DNA of 15,885 bases. Origin: GN02-872 sp963518665 (GTDB lineage Bacteria > Patescibacteriota > Gracilibacteria > BD1-5 > UBA6164). Positions 6,837 to 15,885 of the stretch are shown piece by piece. How positions within the stretch are numbered: position 1 is the stretch's first letter; the number at the start of each line of letters is the position of its first letter. The position numbers were made by a program, and so were the translations under genes. The notes beneath the pieces are model-generated. The model was not told the origin of the DNA and made no database searches. It saw only the letters and a list, made by a program, of their open reading frames with translations. Where the stretch lies: positions 1 to 15,885 of the forward strand of contig CAUQKR010000021.1 in assembly GCA_963518665.1 (NCBI GenBank). The letters are read 5' to 3'.

Positions 6837-8213
6837 ATGCTTTGAAAGGTAACGATTATCTGAAGACCAAATGTTTGAAAATCAAGTTTTTTCAATATGT
6901 ATGTTTGACATAAAATAGCAATCGTACATGATGAAGAGGGGACAACTAGAGATATTTCAGAGTTTGAATACAGAGATAGAGATTTTGATTTGACTTATAT
7001 TTTGTCTGATTCTGGATGACTTGATTTAAAAGAAAAAACAGATGAAATAACAAAAGATATAGCAGAAAGAACAGAGAGAGCTATAAAAGAAAGTGATTTA
7101 CTTATTTGGCTTGTAGAATATGATAGAATTACAGAGCTTGATGAAGAAGTTTTAAAAATTTTAAGACAATTAAAAGCTGAAAATTATATCATCGTAGCAA
7201 ATAAAGCTGATAATGAAAATATGAGAATGGAAGCTTTTTCAAATGTTTGGTTTGGAAAACCCTTAGAATTTTTTACAGCTTCAGTTCTACATAATAACTG
7301 AATAAGAGAAATAAAAAAATTTGTTGCAAATTATTTAGAAAAAAAATGATTGAACTATAAAGAAGAGGAAGTTGATGATTCTTATGTAAAACTTGCAATG
7401 GTTTGAAGACCAAATGTTTGAAAATCAAGCTTGATAAATGCTATAACTTGAGAAAATAGAGTTATGGTAAAAGATATGTCTTGAACTACAAGAGATTCTA
7501 TCGATACAAAATTTAAATTTGATGAAACAAATTTTGTTTTGATTGATACTGCTTGAATTAGAAGATTATCAAAAGTTTGAGTTAGAAATGTAGAAGATTG
7601 GTCAATAATGAGAACAGAAAGAGCAATTAAAAGAGCTGATGTTATAGCTGTTGTTATTGATTGATTTGATGGAATTGTTCAACAAGATTTATCAATTATT
7701 TCAAATGTTTTGGAAGAAAATAAATGACTTGTTATTGTTGTAAACAAATGGGATAAAGTTTTGGCAAAACCTGGTGTAGATAAAGATAAAATGATGAATA
7801 GATATATAGAATATTTAAAATCAAAAATTGAATTTTTACCTTGGGTTTCAGTAGTTTTTACTTCTGCACTTGACAAAAGAAGAGTTGATGAAATTCTTGA
7901 TAATGCAAGAAATATAAAAGAAGAAAGATTTAAAAGAGTTAAAACTTCTATTATAAATAATTTCTTAGAACAAGTTATTTTAAAACATCCACCAACTTGA
8001 AATAAAAAATCTCATAATCCAAAAATTTATTATGGTTCTCAAGTTGATGTAAATCCACCAAAATTTGTTTTTACAGTAAATAATCCTGATCATTTTCACT
8101 TCTCATACAAAAGATATCTAGAAAATAGAATAAGAGATAATTTCTGATTTTTTGGAACTCCAATTATTTTGGAATACAGATGAAGATGAAAATATAAAGA
8201 TAAAGTAAAATAA
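6837..8213 (+). CDS. der: GTPase Der (EngA), ribosome assembly factor
   Basis: 458 residues with the Der architecture of two G domains in tandem plus a KH-like domain. Domain 1: GRPNVGKSS from residue 8, EGTTRD, DSGG, NKAD. Domain 2: a second GRPNVGKSS, SGTTRD, DTAGIRR, NKWDKV. The C-terminal KH-like domain includes NPKIYYGSQ and ENRIRDNFGFFGTP. Der binds the 50S precursor in the cytoplasm and is essential in most bacteria. In both P-loops the two glycines are written TGA, which makes this gene the best single proof of UGA=Gly here. Start ATG 6837 lies eight codons before the first P-loop, as usual in Der. There is no Shine-Dalgarno sequence. It is a single-gene unit between corA and the AAA ATPase. 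Confidence 0.97.
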
Positions 8214-8242
8214 AAAAAATCCTAAATTTTTAGGATTTTTTT
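8212..8242. terminator. Bidirectional terminator between der and the AAA ATPase gene
   Basis: ATCCTAA (8219-8225) and TTAGGAT (8230-8236), flanked by A7 on the left and a T run on the right. It serves der on the plus strand and, by symmetry, the convergent ATPase gene on the minus strand. Confidence 0.8.
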
Positions 8243-8245
8243 ATT

Positions 8246-10102
8246 TTAAAATCAAATTTTTTGTTTTGATCATTCTTTTGATTTTTTTAATCTCTCAATT
8301 GCAGCAAAAAAATCATTTTCATTTATTTCATTTATTTTTTCTCAAGATATTTCAGCCAAGGCTTTTTCTTCTACTACACTTCTTACTATTTCTTGAACAT
8401 CAGCTCAATTTAGTCAAACAGTTTTTTTAGCTATTTCTTGCATTCAATTTAATTTTAATTTTTCTTTAAATTTTTTTGATTTTTGAGATATTTTTCAAAT
8501 ATGAATTTCAAAAATTTGTTCCAATCATTTTCCATCTGGTAAATTAACTTTTACTTTTGTAGTCATTCTTCAGCTACGAACAACAGCTGGATCAATATTG
8601 TCAATCAAGTTTGTAGTTCAGATAAAAATTACATCTTTTATGCTATCAAGTCCAGACATTTCAGTTAAAAATGTATTTACGATTTTTGTATCTTCTTGAG
8701 ATTGATTTCACCCTCATCTTTTTGGGAAAAGAGCATCCATTTCATCTAAAATAACAATAATTTTTTTGTTTGTCAGAGATTTTTTATATTTTATAAAAGA
8801 AAATAATTTTTTTACATTTCATGCTCATTCATTTATGTAAGCACTTGAAGCAATATCTACAAGTTTTATGTTATAAATTTCCGCATCAAGTTCTGAGGCA
8901 ATAGCTTTTGCTAAAAGTGTTTTTCAAGTTCAACTTGGTCATTCAAAAACTATACCTGAAGTTGTTTCTGCTCACCAAGAAAGCATTATATCTTTGTGAG
9001 CAATTGCTTTTATTATTTTATCAACTTCTTTTTTGGCTTTTTCTTGTCAACCTATATCTTTTAAAGTTGTTTTTTCACTTATTTTTACTTTATAATTTTT
9101 TTCAAATTTTTCTGCATCACTTTGTGAAATTCAATATTTTTCAAATTCACTTTCAGTTTCCTCAACTTTTTCTAAAATATAACCAGAATCATAATTTAAA
9201 AATCTTTTTTTGTGTTCTATTCCAGATTTATTTGCCAAATTATTTATCAATTTTTTTGCTGCTTCAAAAGTTGCATCTAAAATTTTTTTTAATTCTTTTT
9301 CTTCTAAAGAATCAGTAAATTTTTTCCCAATTCAGATTTCTAAAACTTGATAATTTGCCTTAATTTTAGAAAAATAACTATCATCATCAAATTTTTTACT
9401 TATATCTACACATACATTAAATCATTTTATTTTTTCTTTAAAATATTTATGACTTCATTTTCCAGATAAAAGCTCATCCAAAGCTTCGTTAAATTTATTC
9501 ATAGAAATTCATTTTACTTCAGAATTTCTTCAAATTTTTGCTTTCTCTTCTATTCTGACAGGAATTTCTATATAAAAATTTCAATCAGTACATTCTATAC
9601 TTCAAATTCCAAAAATTCCATCTAATTTTAAAGTTTGAGTATAAATATTTCAAGTAAAAATAAATTGGTCATAAATATCTGAAATATCTTGGTAAGCAAT
9701 ATTAAAAAATCAATTCTTATTTATTCTTTCCAGAGTTTTAGTAGCTTTTCCATTTACTCTTTTTATTATTTCATCAAGTTCTCAAAAAAAGGCTTCTTTT
9801 CATTTTTCTTCATTGTATTCTGGGAGTAAAATTTTATCAACCAAAAGTTGATATAAAAATTTTGTTATTGATACACTTTTATCAATATATTCTTCAGAAA
9901 AACCTTGTAGATGTAATTTTAAATAAATTTCACTTAAATCTTTTTGACTTAACTCTTTGTCAGTAATATAATAGGAAATATATTCTTTTAGAATATTTTC
10001 TGGATAATTTTTTAAATTTTCTTTATTTTCATTTCTTATATAATTTCAAATATTTTCTCTATCTACTCAAATTCCTTTCAATTGTTGGTATCTATTACTC
10101 AT
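8246..10102 (-). CDS. AAA ATPase with a long unrecognised N-terminal region
   Basis: 618 residues. The C-terminal ~260 residues form one classic AAA module: KDIGGQEKAKKEV, Walker A GPSGTGKT (residues 388-395), Walker B IIVILDEMDALFPKR (D453-E454), sensor 1 GTTN, an arginine-finger region DPAVVRSGRM, and an alpha-helical lid. This places it near the FtsH/SpoVK/p97 branch, but it lacks the FtsH membrane segments and the HExxH protease. Residues 1-370 are hydrophilic, largely helical and charged, and I cannot assign them to a family; they probably recognise the substrate or partner. With one AAA ring and no protease it is probably an unfoldase or remodelling ATPase of unknown target. The start ATG (10102) lies about 29 bases after a consensus promoter. 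It is a single-gene unit. In-frame TGA codons fall on Walker A and many other glycines. Confidence 0.85.
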
Positions 10103-10137
10103 AATTTAAGATTTATTTATAAAAATTTTCAAAAATT

Positions 10138-10165
10138 ATTATAAATAAAAAAAAATAAAAGTCAA
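10138..10165 (-). promoter_or_regulatory. Promoter of the AAA ATPase gene
   Basis: On the minus strand TTGACT (10165-10160), 16-base spacer, TATAAT (10143-10138): the closest match to the sigma-70 consensus in the window. The predicted start is near 10131. Confidence 0.7.
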
Positions 10166-10171
10166 TATTGA
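10162..10171. promoter_or_regulatory. Palindrome joining the two divergent -35 boxes
   Basis: TCAATATTGA is a perfect 10-base palindrome that covers most of both -35 elements. It may arise simply from two facing TTGA boxes, or may also serve as an operator at which one protein or polymerase excludes the other promoter. Confidence 0.4.
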
Positions 10172-10195
10172 TTTATTTAAAAAAGATATTATAAT
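10168..10195 (+). promoter_or_regulatory. Promoter of the small protein/sufS operon
   Basis: TTGATT at 10168-10173, 16-base spacer, TATAAT at 10190-10195. The predicted start near 10202 leaves a ~22-base untranslated leader. Its -35 box is two bases from that of the divergent ATPase promoter. Confidence 0.65.
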
Positions 10196-10223
10196 AAAAA
10201 AATAATTTTTAACTATACAAAAT

Positions 10224-10577
10224 ATGCAATATAATGAAGTTATGGAGAAAATTTTGTGAGAACTTGATATTTTTGATAAAAATTCCCCAGATTATGAAAT
10301 TTGTTTTAATTTTTATGAAAAATTAAGAGAAGAATATATTTCTTTTTTTTGAAAAAAATATAATAAAAAAGATATAGAAAATTTTCAAAAGGAATTTATT
10401 AATAGATTAAAAGTTGATGATTTTTCTCCAAATAATAAAAAATCTTTAGAAAAATTAATTTTAAAATATTCTGAAGAATTAGAAAAAAATCATAAAAAAA
10501 TGTTTTATGATTCTATTTCAAATTTTTGTAATTGAGTTTGAAGTATTTTAGATTTTTGAAGAAATATTTGAAAATAA
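10224..10577 (+). CDS. Small protein of unknown function upstream of sufS
   Basis: 117 residues that I do not recognise. It is rich in Lys, Glu, Asn and Phe and is predicted mainly helical, with no signal peptide or membrane helix. The last ~20 residues change character (FCNGVGSILDFGRNIGK), with five glycines all written TGA or placed between TGA codons. The ATG at 10224 lies ~22 bases after a good promoter and has no Shine-Dalgarno sequence. It ends 20 bases before sufS with no terminator between, so the two share a transcript. It shows no cysteine cluster that would identify it as an IscU/SufU-type scaffold (I count only two Cys), so a direct role in Fe-S assembly is not indicated by the sequence. 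Confidence 0.75.
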
Positions 10578-10597
10578 ATTTTAACTAATAAAAAAAT

Positions 10598-11791
10598 ATG
10601 AATTTTAAAAAAGATTTTCCGATTTTTAAGAATAATCCTTGATTAGTTTTTCTTGATTCAACAGCAAGTAGTCAAAAACCAGCTTATGTTATTGATGGAA
10701 TGAAAGATTTTTTGGAGCATTCTTATGCAAATATTCACAGATGAGCTTATGATATTTCAATTGAAGCTGAAAAATTGTATGATGATTCAAAAAAAATTGT
10801 TGCAAAATATTTAAATGCAGATGATTTTAGGGAAGTTATTTATACTTTCAATACAACTTATGCTTCAAATATGCTTACTTTGACTCTGAAAAAGAATAAT
10901 TTTTTGAAAAAATGAGATAAAGTTTTGCTTTCTATTACAGAACATCATGCAAATCTTGTTCCTTGGCTTATTTTAAAAGATGAAATTTGAATTGAAGTTG
11001 ATTTTGTAAATGTAACTGAAAATTTTGATTTAGATTTTGAAGATTTTGAAAAAAAATACGATGAAAAAGTAAAAGTTATTTCTATGACTCAAGTTTCAAA
11101 TGTAACTTGACAAATTTTTGATTTGGAAAGAGTTTGAAAAGCAAAAAGGGAAGACACAATTTTTGTTGTTGATGCTAGTCAAAGTATTCCTCATTTTGCA
11201 GTTGATATAAAAAAATTGAATTGTGATTTTTTGTTTTTTACTTGACACAAAGTTTTTGCAGATAGTTGAATTTGAGTTTTATGGTGAAAAAGAGAATTTT
11301 TAGAAAAATTTTCTCCAGCTATTTCTTGAGGATGAGCTATTTGAGAAGTGACTTGTTCTTCTTATAGTGATGCAAAAATTCCAAATAAATTTGAACCAGG
11401 AACTCCAAATATGACTTGAGCAGTTTCACTTTTGAGAGCTTTTGAATATATCGAAAAAATTTGATGATTCGAAAAAATTCATGAAGTTGAAGCCAAGTTA
11501 AACAAATATTTTTTGGAAAGATTACCAGAGTTGACAAATGTAAAACTTATCTGAAGCAAAAAATCTGAAAATAGAGCTTGAGTTTTTTCACTTGTCTTTG
11601 ATGGAATTCATTCTCATGATGTTGCTGAAATTTTAGCTCAAAATAATATTGCAGTAAGATCTGGAAAACACTGTGCTCACCCTTTTTATAATTTGATTTG
11701 ACATGGAAATTCTGTAAGAGTGAGTTTTTATCTTTATAATGATAAAGAAGATATTGATAAATTTTTTGAAGTTGCAAAAACTATAAAATAA
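10598..11791 (+). CDS. sufS: Cysteine desulfurase, SufS type
   Basis: 397 residues, the usual length of group II (SufS/CsdA) desulfurases. A PLP enzyme that takes sulfur from cysteine for Fe-S clusters and tRNA thiolation, in the cytoplasm. Visible features: an N-terminal DFPIFKNN..LVFLDSTASSQKP, ANIHRGAYD, TEHHANLVPW (PLP-stacking His), VVDASQSIPH (PLP-binding Asp), FTGHKVFA with PLP lysine Lys218, and RSGKHCAHP with the persulfide cysteine Cys359. The short loop around that Cys is characteristic of the SufS type as opposed to IscS. Two functional neighbours are missing from the window: no sufB, sufC, sufD or sufU/sufE is visible. It follows the small unknown gene by 20 bases and ends at a strong terminator. 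ATG 10598 has no Shine-Dalgarno sequence. Confidence 0.95.
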
Positions 11792-11820
11792 AAAAGATTT
11801 ACTAAAAGTAAATCTTTTTT
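11791..11820. terminator. Bidirectional terminator between sufS and the DUF2339-like gene
   Basis: AAAAAGATTTACT (11791-11803) and AGTAAATCTTTTT (11808-11820) form a perfect 13-bp stem with loop AAAA. It overlaps the last base of the sufS stop and the stop codon of the converging minus-strand gene, so it can close both transcripts. Confidence 0.85.
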
Positions 11821-14362
11821 ATTTTTCTTCTTTTGAGTAAATATTTTCTAGAGAAAAATCTTTTGAAATATCAGCTCAAATATATTTTGTATAAAATATA
11901 GAAACTCAAACAAAAAGTAATCATAAAATAATTAATATAATTGTTCAAGTTATAGCATCTCCAGAATTAAATAAAGCTATATAAATTATATTTACAAAAA
12001 CTAAACTTATTAAATACAATCAAATTGTTCTAAACATAGCTTTTTTCTTTGAAACACCAATTATTATCAGTAAACTTCAGATAATTCACCAAAGTGCTGC
12101 AAATGAAAAAATACTTGAAGTTGCTTTGTGAACAATGATAGAAAGTAAAATAAACATAAAAATATAATAACTTGTGTTTATTTTTATTCTAAAATCATCT
12201 TTTGTAAATTGATAATAAAAAGTTGTTATAAAAAATAAAATTAGATAAAAAATTGTAGTATTTATTCACTCTTCAATTGTTACAAAAATTTGATTTATTC
12301 CTAAAACTATAAAAGATATTAAGTAAAAGTATTTAAAAGCATTTTTTTGCAAAAAACTATAAAAAATTCAAGCCAAAGATAAAACAAAGATTGTAAAATA
12401 TTCTCCATATGGATAAATGTTATTTTTAGCTAAAGTTAGCAAAATTACAAAATTTATAGAATGCAAGAAATATCAAAAATTGCTTTTTTCTTTTTTAAAT
12501 AAATATTCTTTCAAAAATAAATTTACAAAAATAAACAAAGCAAAAATTATGAAATAATCATTTATAATCGCTCTATCAAACAAGCTCAAATATCAAATAA
12601 AAGTTAATTTCAGAAATCAAATAAATGAAATAAAATTTGCAAGTAAAAGTAATTTTTTTTCTTCAGAAAATTTGTATAAAACTCAAAGTAAACTTGCGAA
12701 AATAAATAAAATTGTTACACTTATTATTCCTCAGCTAAGGTTACCTAAAAGTATGATAAAACTTAAGCTTGCAAAAGCTAAAAATAAAGAGAAAAATGTA
12801 AAAAATAAATTTTTATTTTCACTTTTTTTATAATCTTCTATAGAATAAATTTCAGTTACTAAAATACCAGAAACAAAGTATGAAATAGCATAAACAAGTA
12901 TAAAAATTCCAGAATCAGTTTTATTTTCTACAAAAAAATAAGAACTAAAAACTAAAAATAAACTTGAAATAATAACTGAATAATTTAGACTTATTTTATT
13001 GTGAATATTTTTAAAATTTTTGAAAATAAAACTTGAAAAAACAGTCAAAACTACTAAAAATATAGAAAAAATAAAAGTAAAAATATTTATTTTTCAATCA
13101 CTCCATAAAATTATATTAAAATTATTTAAGTTTGAAAATAATAAAATTAAAAGAGTTGTCCCAACTGAAAGGAAAATTAGATTTTTTTCTTGATTTGCTT
13201 TAAAAATAATAAATAATCAGATAATTATGCTATAAATAAAGCAAACAATAAAACTCAAATTTGTGATTTCTGTAAAAGTAAAACTTTGTAAAAATATTGG
13301 TAAAATAATAATTGAGTTTATAAAAATATTACTTTTCCAGTTTCTTAAGCTAAAAATTTTTGAAGTTTTTACATTTAGAAAAATGAAACTTGTGATTATA
13401 GAAAAAGTTATTTTTGTTAAAAATCACATTTCATCAGAGTTTGGAGCAACTAAAAAAAGTAAATTTCAAAAAATAAAACTAAGTAAAATTATTCATCTTG
13501 ATTCGATTTTTTCTCATACAAAAATTGCAGAAATTGTTAAAATCAAGCCATAAACAAGCAAAGTATAAGGTTCACTTGAGCTTGCTCATAAAATCAATGG
13601 GTTTATGTAAGCAAAGCTAAAAGAAAAATAAAGTAAAGTTTTGTTTTCATATTTTATTGCTGTTAAAATTCAAATTACAGAATTTAGAATCAATCATAAA
13701 AATGTTAAAATTATACTTATATTTTCATCAGCTCATTTAAAAAGTATATATCTTCATGCTAAAATTACTAAAAAATTTATAGAAATTCAGATTCATAAAA
13801 GGATTCTTGATTCTCAAATAAATCATTTTTTATCAAGAAAAAATCAAATAGAAAATATAGAAAATCATATTGTAAATCATAAAATAATTTTTACTAAGTC
13901 ATCTATTTTATCCCACAAAAATGCAACTAGAAAAAATACTCAAACAAAAATAATTATTGCTCAGATTTTTGCTAAAAGATTTTCTTTGAAAAAATTTGAA
14001 ATTCATAAAGTTATGAAATTTTTTTCATTTTTTTCAGAATAAATACTATTTTTATTTAATTTAGTATTTTCTGTTTTTTCTTCAGGAATATTTTCTATTT
14101 TTTCAGTTTGAAAAATTTTAGTAGAAGTAATAAATTTTTCTCAAGTTTGTTTTTCATATATTTCTTCAGGAGTTATTTCTTCTTGCTTTTTTATTTCGAT
14201 TTTTTCAGAAATATCATCCACATTTAGAAAAATATTTTTTATCAAAATTCAAATAACTAAACCAACAAAAAAAACTGCTAAATCTTGAGAGAAATTAGCA
14301 GTAATTCAAAATCATAAACCTAAACTTGCAACCCAAGCTAGGGAATTCAAAAAATTTTTCAT
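11819..14362 (-). CDS. Very large polytopic membrane protein, DUF2339-like
   Basis: 847 residues. Two hydrophobic segments occupy about residues 1-45, then comes a hydrophilic, Glu/Lys-rich cytoplasmic region to about residue 120, then some twenty or more membrane helices to near the end, closing with a short charged tail (FSLENIYSKEEK). The architecture (short N-terminal anchor, charged linker, very many helices) and segments such as the C-terminal AMFRTIGLYLISLVF resemble DUF2339 predicted membrane proteins, whose function is unknown. That family call is from appearance only; another multi-helix family (for example a polymer flippase or O-antigen-type protein) is not excluded. Start ATG 14362 is 43 bases after the HD-domain gene. 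Same-strand order suggests an rseP-HD-this-gene operon. Many Gly codons are TGA. Confidence 0.7.
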
Positions 14363-14405
14363 ATTATAAAAGTTAAAATTTTAAAAAATTTAATAAATAA
14401 ATCTT

Positions 14406-15050
14406 TTAATTTTCAAAAAACCATTTTAAATCATAAGGATTTTTATCATCTTGTTTAAATTCTCATTTTATTTCTTTTAATAGTTTTTTTAAATTTTCTT
14501 CTTTTTTTAGATCTCTCTCTCTTTTTTGAGAGTCTGTATTATATCTATGTCAAAATAATAAATTTATCACAGAGTGTTTCCAATCAGGATCTTTTATTTT
14601 TATTTTTTTGATTGCTTCAAGTTCTTTTTTTATGTCATTTGATTTTTTTTCAAAATCATCTCTTCATAAATTATCCATATCAGCATCTTTTATTATTTTT
14701 TCATAAATATTTTTAGGATTTTTATATTCTGGATCTGTAGCCATTATAATTTCTACTATTTTATTTATTCTTTCTTCTGGATATCAAATAGATTTTAAAT
14801 AATTTTTTGCAATAATTGCTCAAAACATTTCATTTTTATCATATCTTACAATAAATCAAGTATCATGAAAAAGTCCAGCTAAAGCCATCATTTCTATATC
14901 TTCTAATGGTAATTTTTCTTGTTCAGCCAAAAAAATTGATCTATGCATCACATCTATACTATGTTCATAAGAGTGATAATAGTGATGTTTTAATGGGCTT
15001 AAAAGCATATTTACATAATCTTTTGCATCTTTTATTATATTTTTTTGCAT
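14406..15050 (-). CDS. HD-domain phosphohydrolase
   Basis: 214 residues. HD-superfamily metal site: SYEHSIDV with His30, LAGLFHDTGF with the paired His62-Asp63, then a KIVEIIMATDP helix and KDADMDNLG with the last metal-ligand Asp. This arrangement is typical of small soluble HD phosphohydrolases acting on nucleotides or cyclic/linear nucleotide signals; the substrate cannot be read from the sequence. No receiver, GAF or other sensory domain is attached. The ATG at 15050 is chosen; a TTG at 15065 in the same frame would overlap the upstream protease gene. The gap to the protease stop is 8 bases, so the two are very probably co-transcribed. The C-terminal ~90 residues are highly charged. Confidence 0.85.
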
Positions 15051-15058
15051 ATCTTTTT

Positions 15059-15885
15059 TTATCAAAATATTTTAACTATATCATTGTATCATATAATTAA
15101 ACTTAATGCAATTAAAATCATAAAAAATATAAAATGTATTATTGTTTCCATATTTTCAGAGAAAAATTTTTTTCAAAATATTTTACTAAAAATTGAATTT
15201 AAAATTATAAATAAAAATCTTCATCAATCCAAAGCTGGTATTGGTAAAAGATTAAAAACTCAGAGATTTATTGAAATTAAAGCTCAAATTATAAGTAAAA
15301 ATAAAATTCAGCTAGAAAAAGTTTCACTTATAAAATTTACTATTCAAATTGGTCAACTCATTGAGTTTATAGCTTCTTGTCTCTCAGTTTTTGTTTCTGG
15401 AGTAAAAATTTTTTTTGCTAAGTCAGAGAGTGCTGAAAAAGCCAAAAGAACTTGATTTTTTGTTTCTAAAAATGCATATTTTGCAGAATCTAAAACTCAA
15501 AATTTGTACTCAAAATCTTTATTTATAGTTATATTTTCACTTATATAACTTCATATTTTTCAAGCTTCATCTATATTTATATAAATTTTTTCTTTACAGT
15601 TTTCTTTGTTTTTGCAACTTTTTGTTAGAATAATAGTTTTTCCTTTATTTTCTTTTATTTTTTTCATAAAAATTTCTGAAGAATTTATTTCTTCATCATT
15701 TATTTTTAGGATTATATCTCACTTTTGTATTCAGCTTTTTTCAGCTAAACTTCAGGAAACAGGAGAGAGAATTATTCCAGGTTTTTTTTCTAAAATTCAC
15801 TTATTTATAGCTTGTTCTAGAGTTGGAATAAGTTTTAAGTCTAGGGAAGTTTTTATATGATTATTTATTCAAATTGGCTTTACTC
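15059..15885 (-). CDS. rseP: RseP-type site-2 zinc protease, C-terminal part
   Basis: Partial: the start and the HExxH active-site helix lie beyond the right edge; 274 residues are visible. Features in order: a PDZ domain (LSPVSGSLAEKSGIQKGD), SGPIGIVN, a membrane helix, and NLLPIPALDGGR, the conserved second metal-binding LDG motif of site-2 proteases, followed by a final hydrophobic helix. These intramembrane proteases cut membrane-bound anti-sigma factors or clear remnant signal peptides. Gly residues of the PDZ domain and LDG motif are largely TGA. It is the first visible gene of the minus-strand operon, and the promoter is outside the window. Confidence 0.93.

Noticed and set aside
8908..9318. 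136-codon plus-strand reading frame, Leu/Phe-rich
   Set aside because: It is the complement of the AAA ATPase gene, including its Walker A region; the composition is that of an antisense shadow.
13263..14042. Two plus-strand reading frames of 96 and 133 codons
   Set aside because: Both lie opposite the DUF2339-like membrane protein gene, whose minus-strand frame is continuous through them.
14363..14370. TATAAT on the minus strand just before the DUF2339-like start codon
   Set aside because: It almost touches the ATG and would start transcription inside the gene; no matching -35 seen, so chance in AT-rich DNA is more likely.
15050..15065. TTG at 15065 as the start of the HD-domain gene
   Set aside because: It would overlap the upstream stop codon and adds only five residues; ATG 15050 is in frame and leaves the usual short gap.
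15045..15860. Plus-strand reading frames of 136 and 84 codons at the right end
   Set aside because: They are antisense to the RseP-type protease, where PDZ and LDG motifs define the real strand.
1..15885. Long A and T runs as further phase-variation tracts
   Set aside because: Such runs are everywhere in this composition, and I saw none that breaks a reading frame; only the G tract is exceptional.

Overview
The window is a very AT-rich bacterial segment that only makes sense if UGA is read as glycine (genetic code 25, known from the candidate phyla Absconditabacteria/SR1 and Gracilibacteria/BD1-5). Read with the standard code every long gene breaks into fragments. With TGA=Gly eleven long reading frames open and conserved motifs appear intact, including both P-loops of the GTPase Der, whose glycines are written TGA, and the Lys-loop of a SufS desulfurase. 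I therefore assign it to a member of that lineage of small, host-associated bacteria. All translations use TGA=Gly and stops TAA/TAG.

Layout, left to right. (1) 123-2459, plus: two tandem type IV pilin-like (pseudopilin) surface genes that share a 5' module but carry unrelated C-terminal regions. The first has an 11-G homopolymer in codons 11-14 that puts it out of frame by one base; the second ends in BspA/DUF285-type repeats. (2) 2488-5457, plus: a promoter, a structured ~200-nt RNA ending in a strong intrinsic terminator directly against the next ATG, a GIY-YIG/DUF4357 protein, and aspartyl-tRNA synthetase. The RNA looks like an attenuated leader for the synthetase operon and carries a T-box-like element. 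(3) 5467-6665, plus: a promoter, a leader with a 7-codon ORF behind the only clear Shine-Dalgarno sequence I found in the window, a terminator/antiterminator pair, and a CorA magnesium transporter. (4) 6775-8213, plus: Der, a ribosome-assembly GTPase. (5) 8246-10102, minus: an AAA ATPase with a long N-terminal region that I do not recognise. It diverges, from back-to-back promoters whose -35 boxes form a palindrome, from (6) 10224-11791, plus: a small unknown protein and the cysteine desulfurase SufS. (7) 11819-15885, minus: a probable operon of an RseP-type site-2 protease (cut by the window edge), an HD-domain hydrolase and a very large DUF2339-like polytopic membrane protein.

Taken together, the window mixes housekeeping genes (aspS, der, sufS, corA) with cell-surface genes. 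The two parts most likely to be new biology are the probable phase-variable pilin gene and the two attenuator-like leaders before aspS and corA. I saw no tRNA, rRNA, CRISPR array or insertion sequence.
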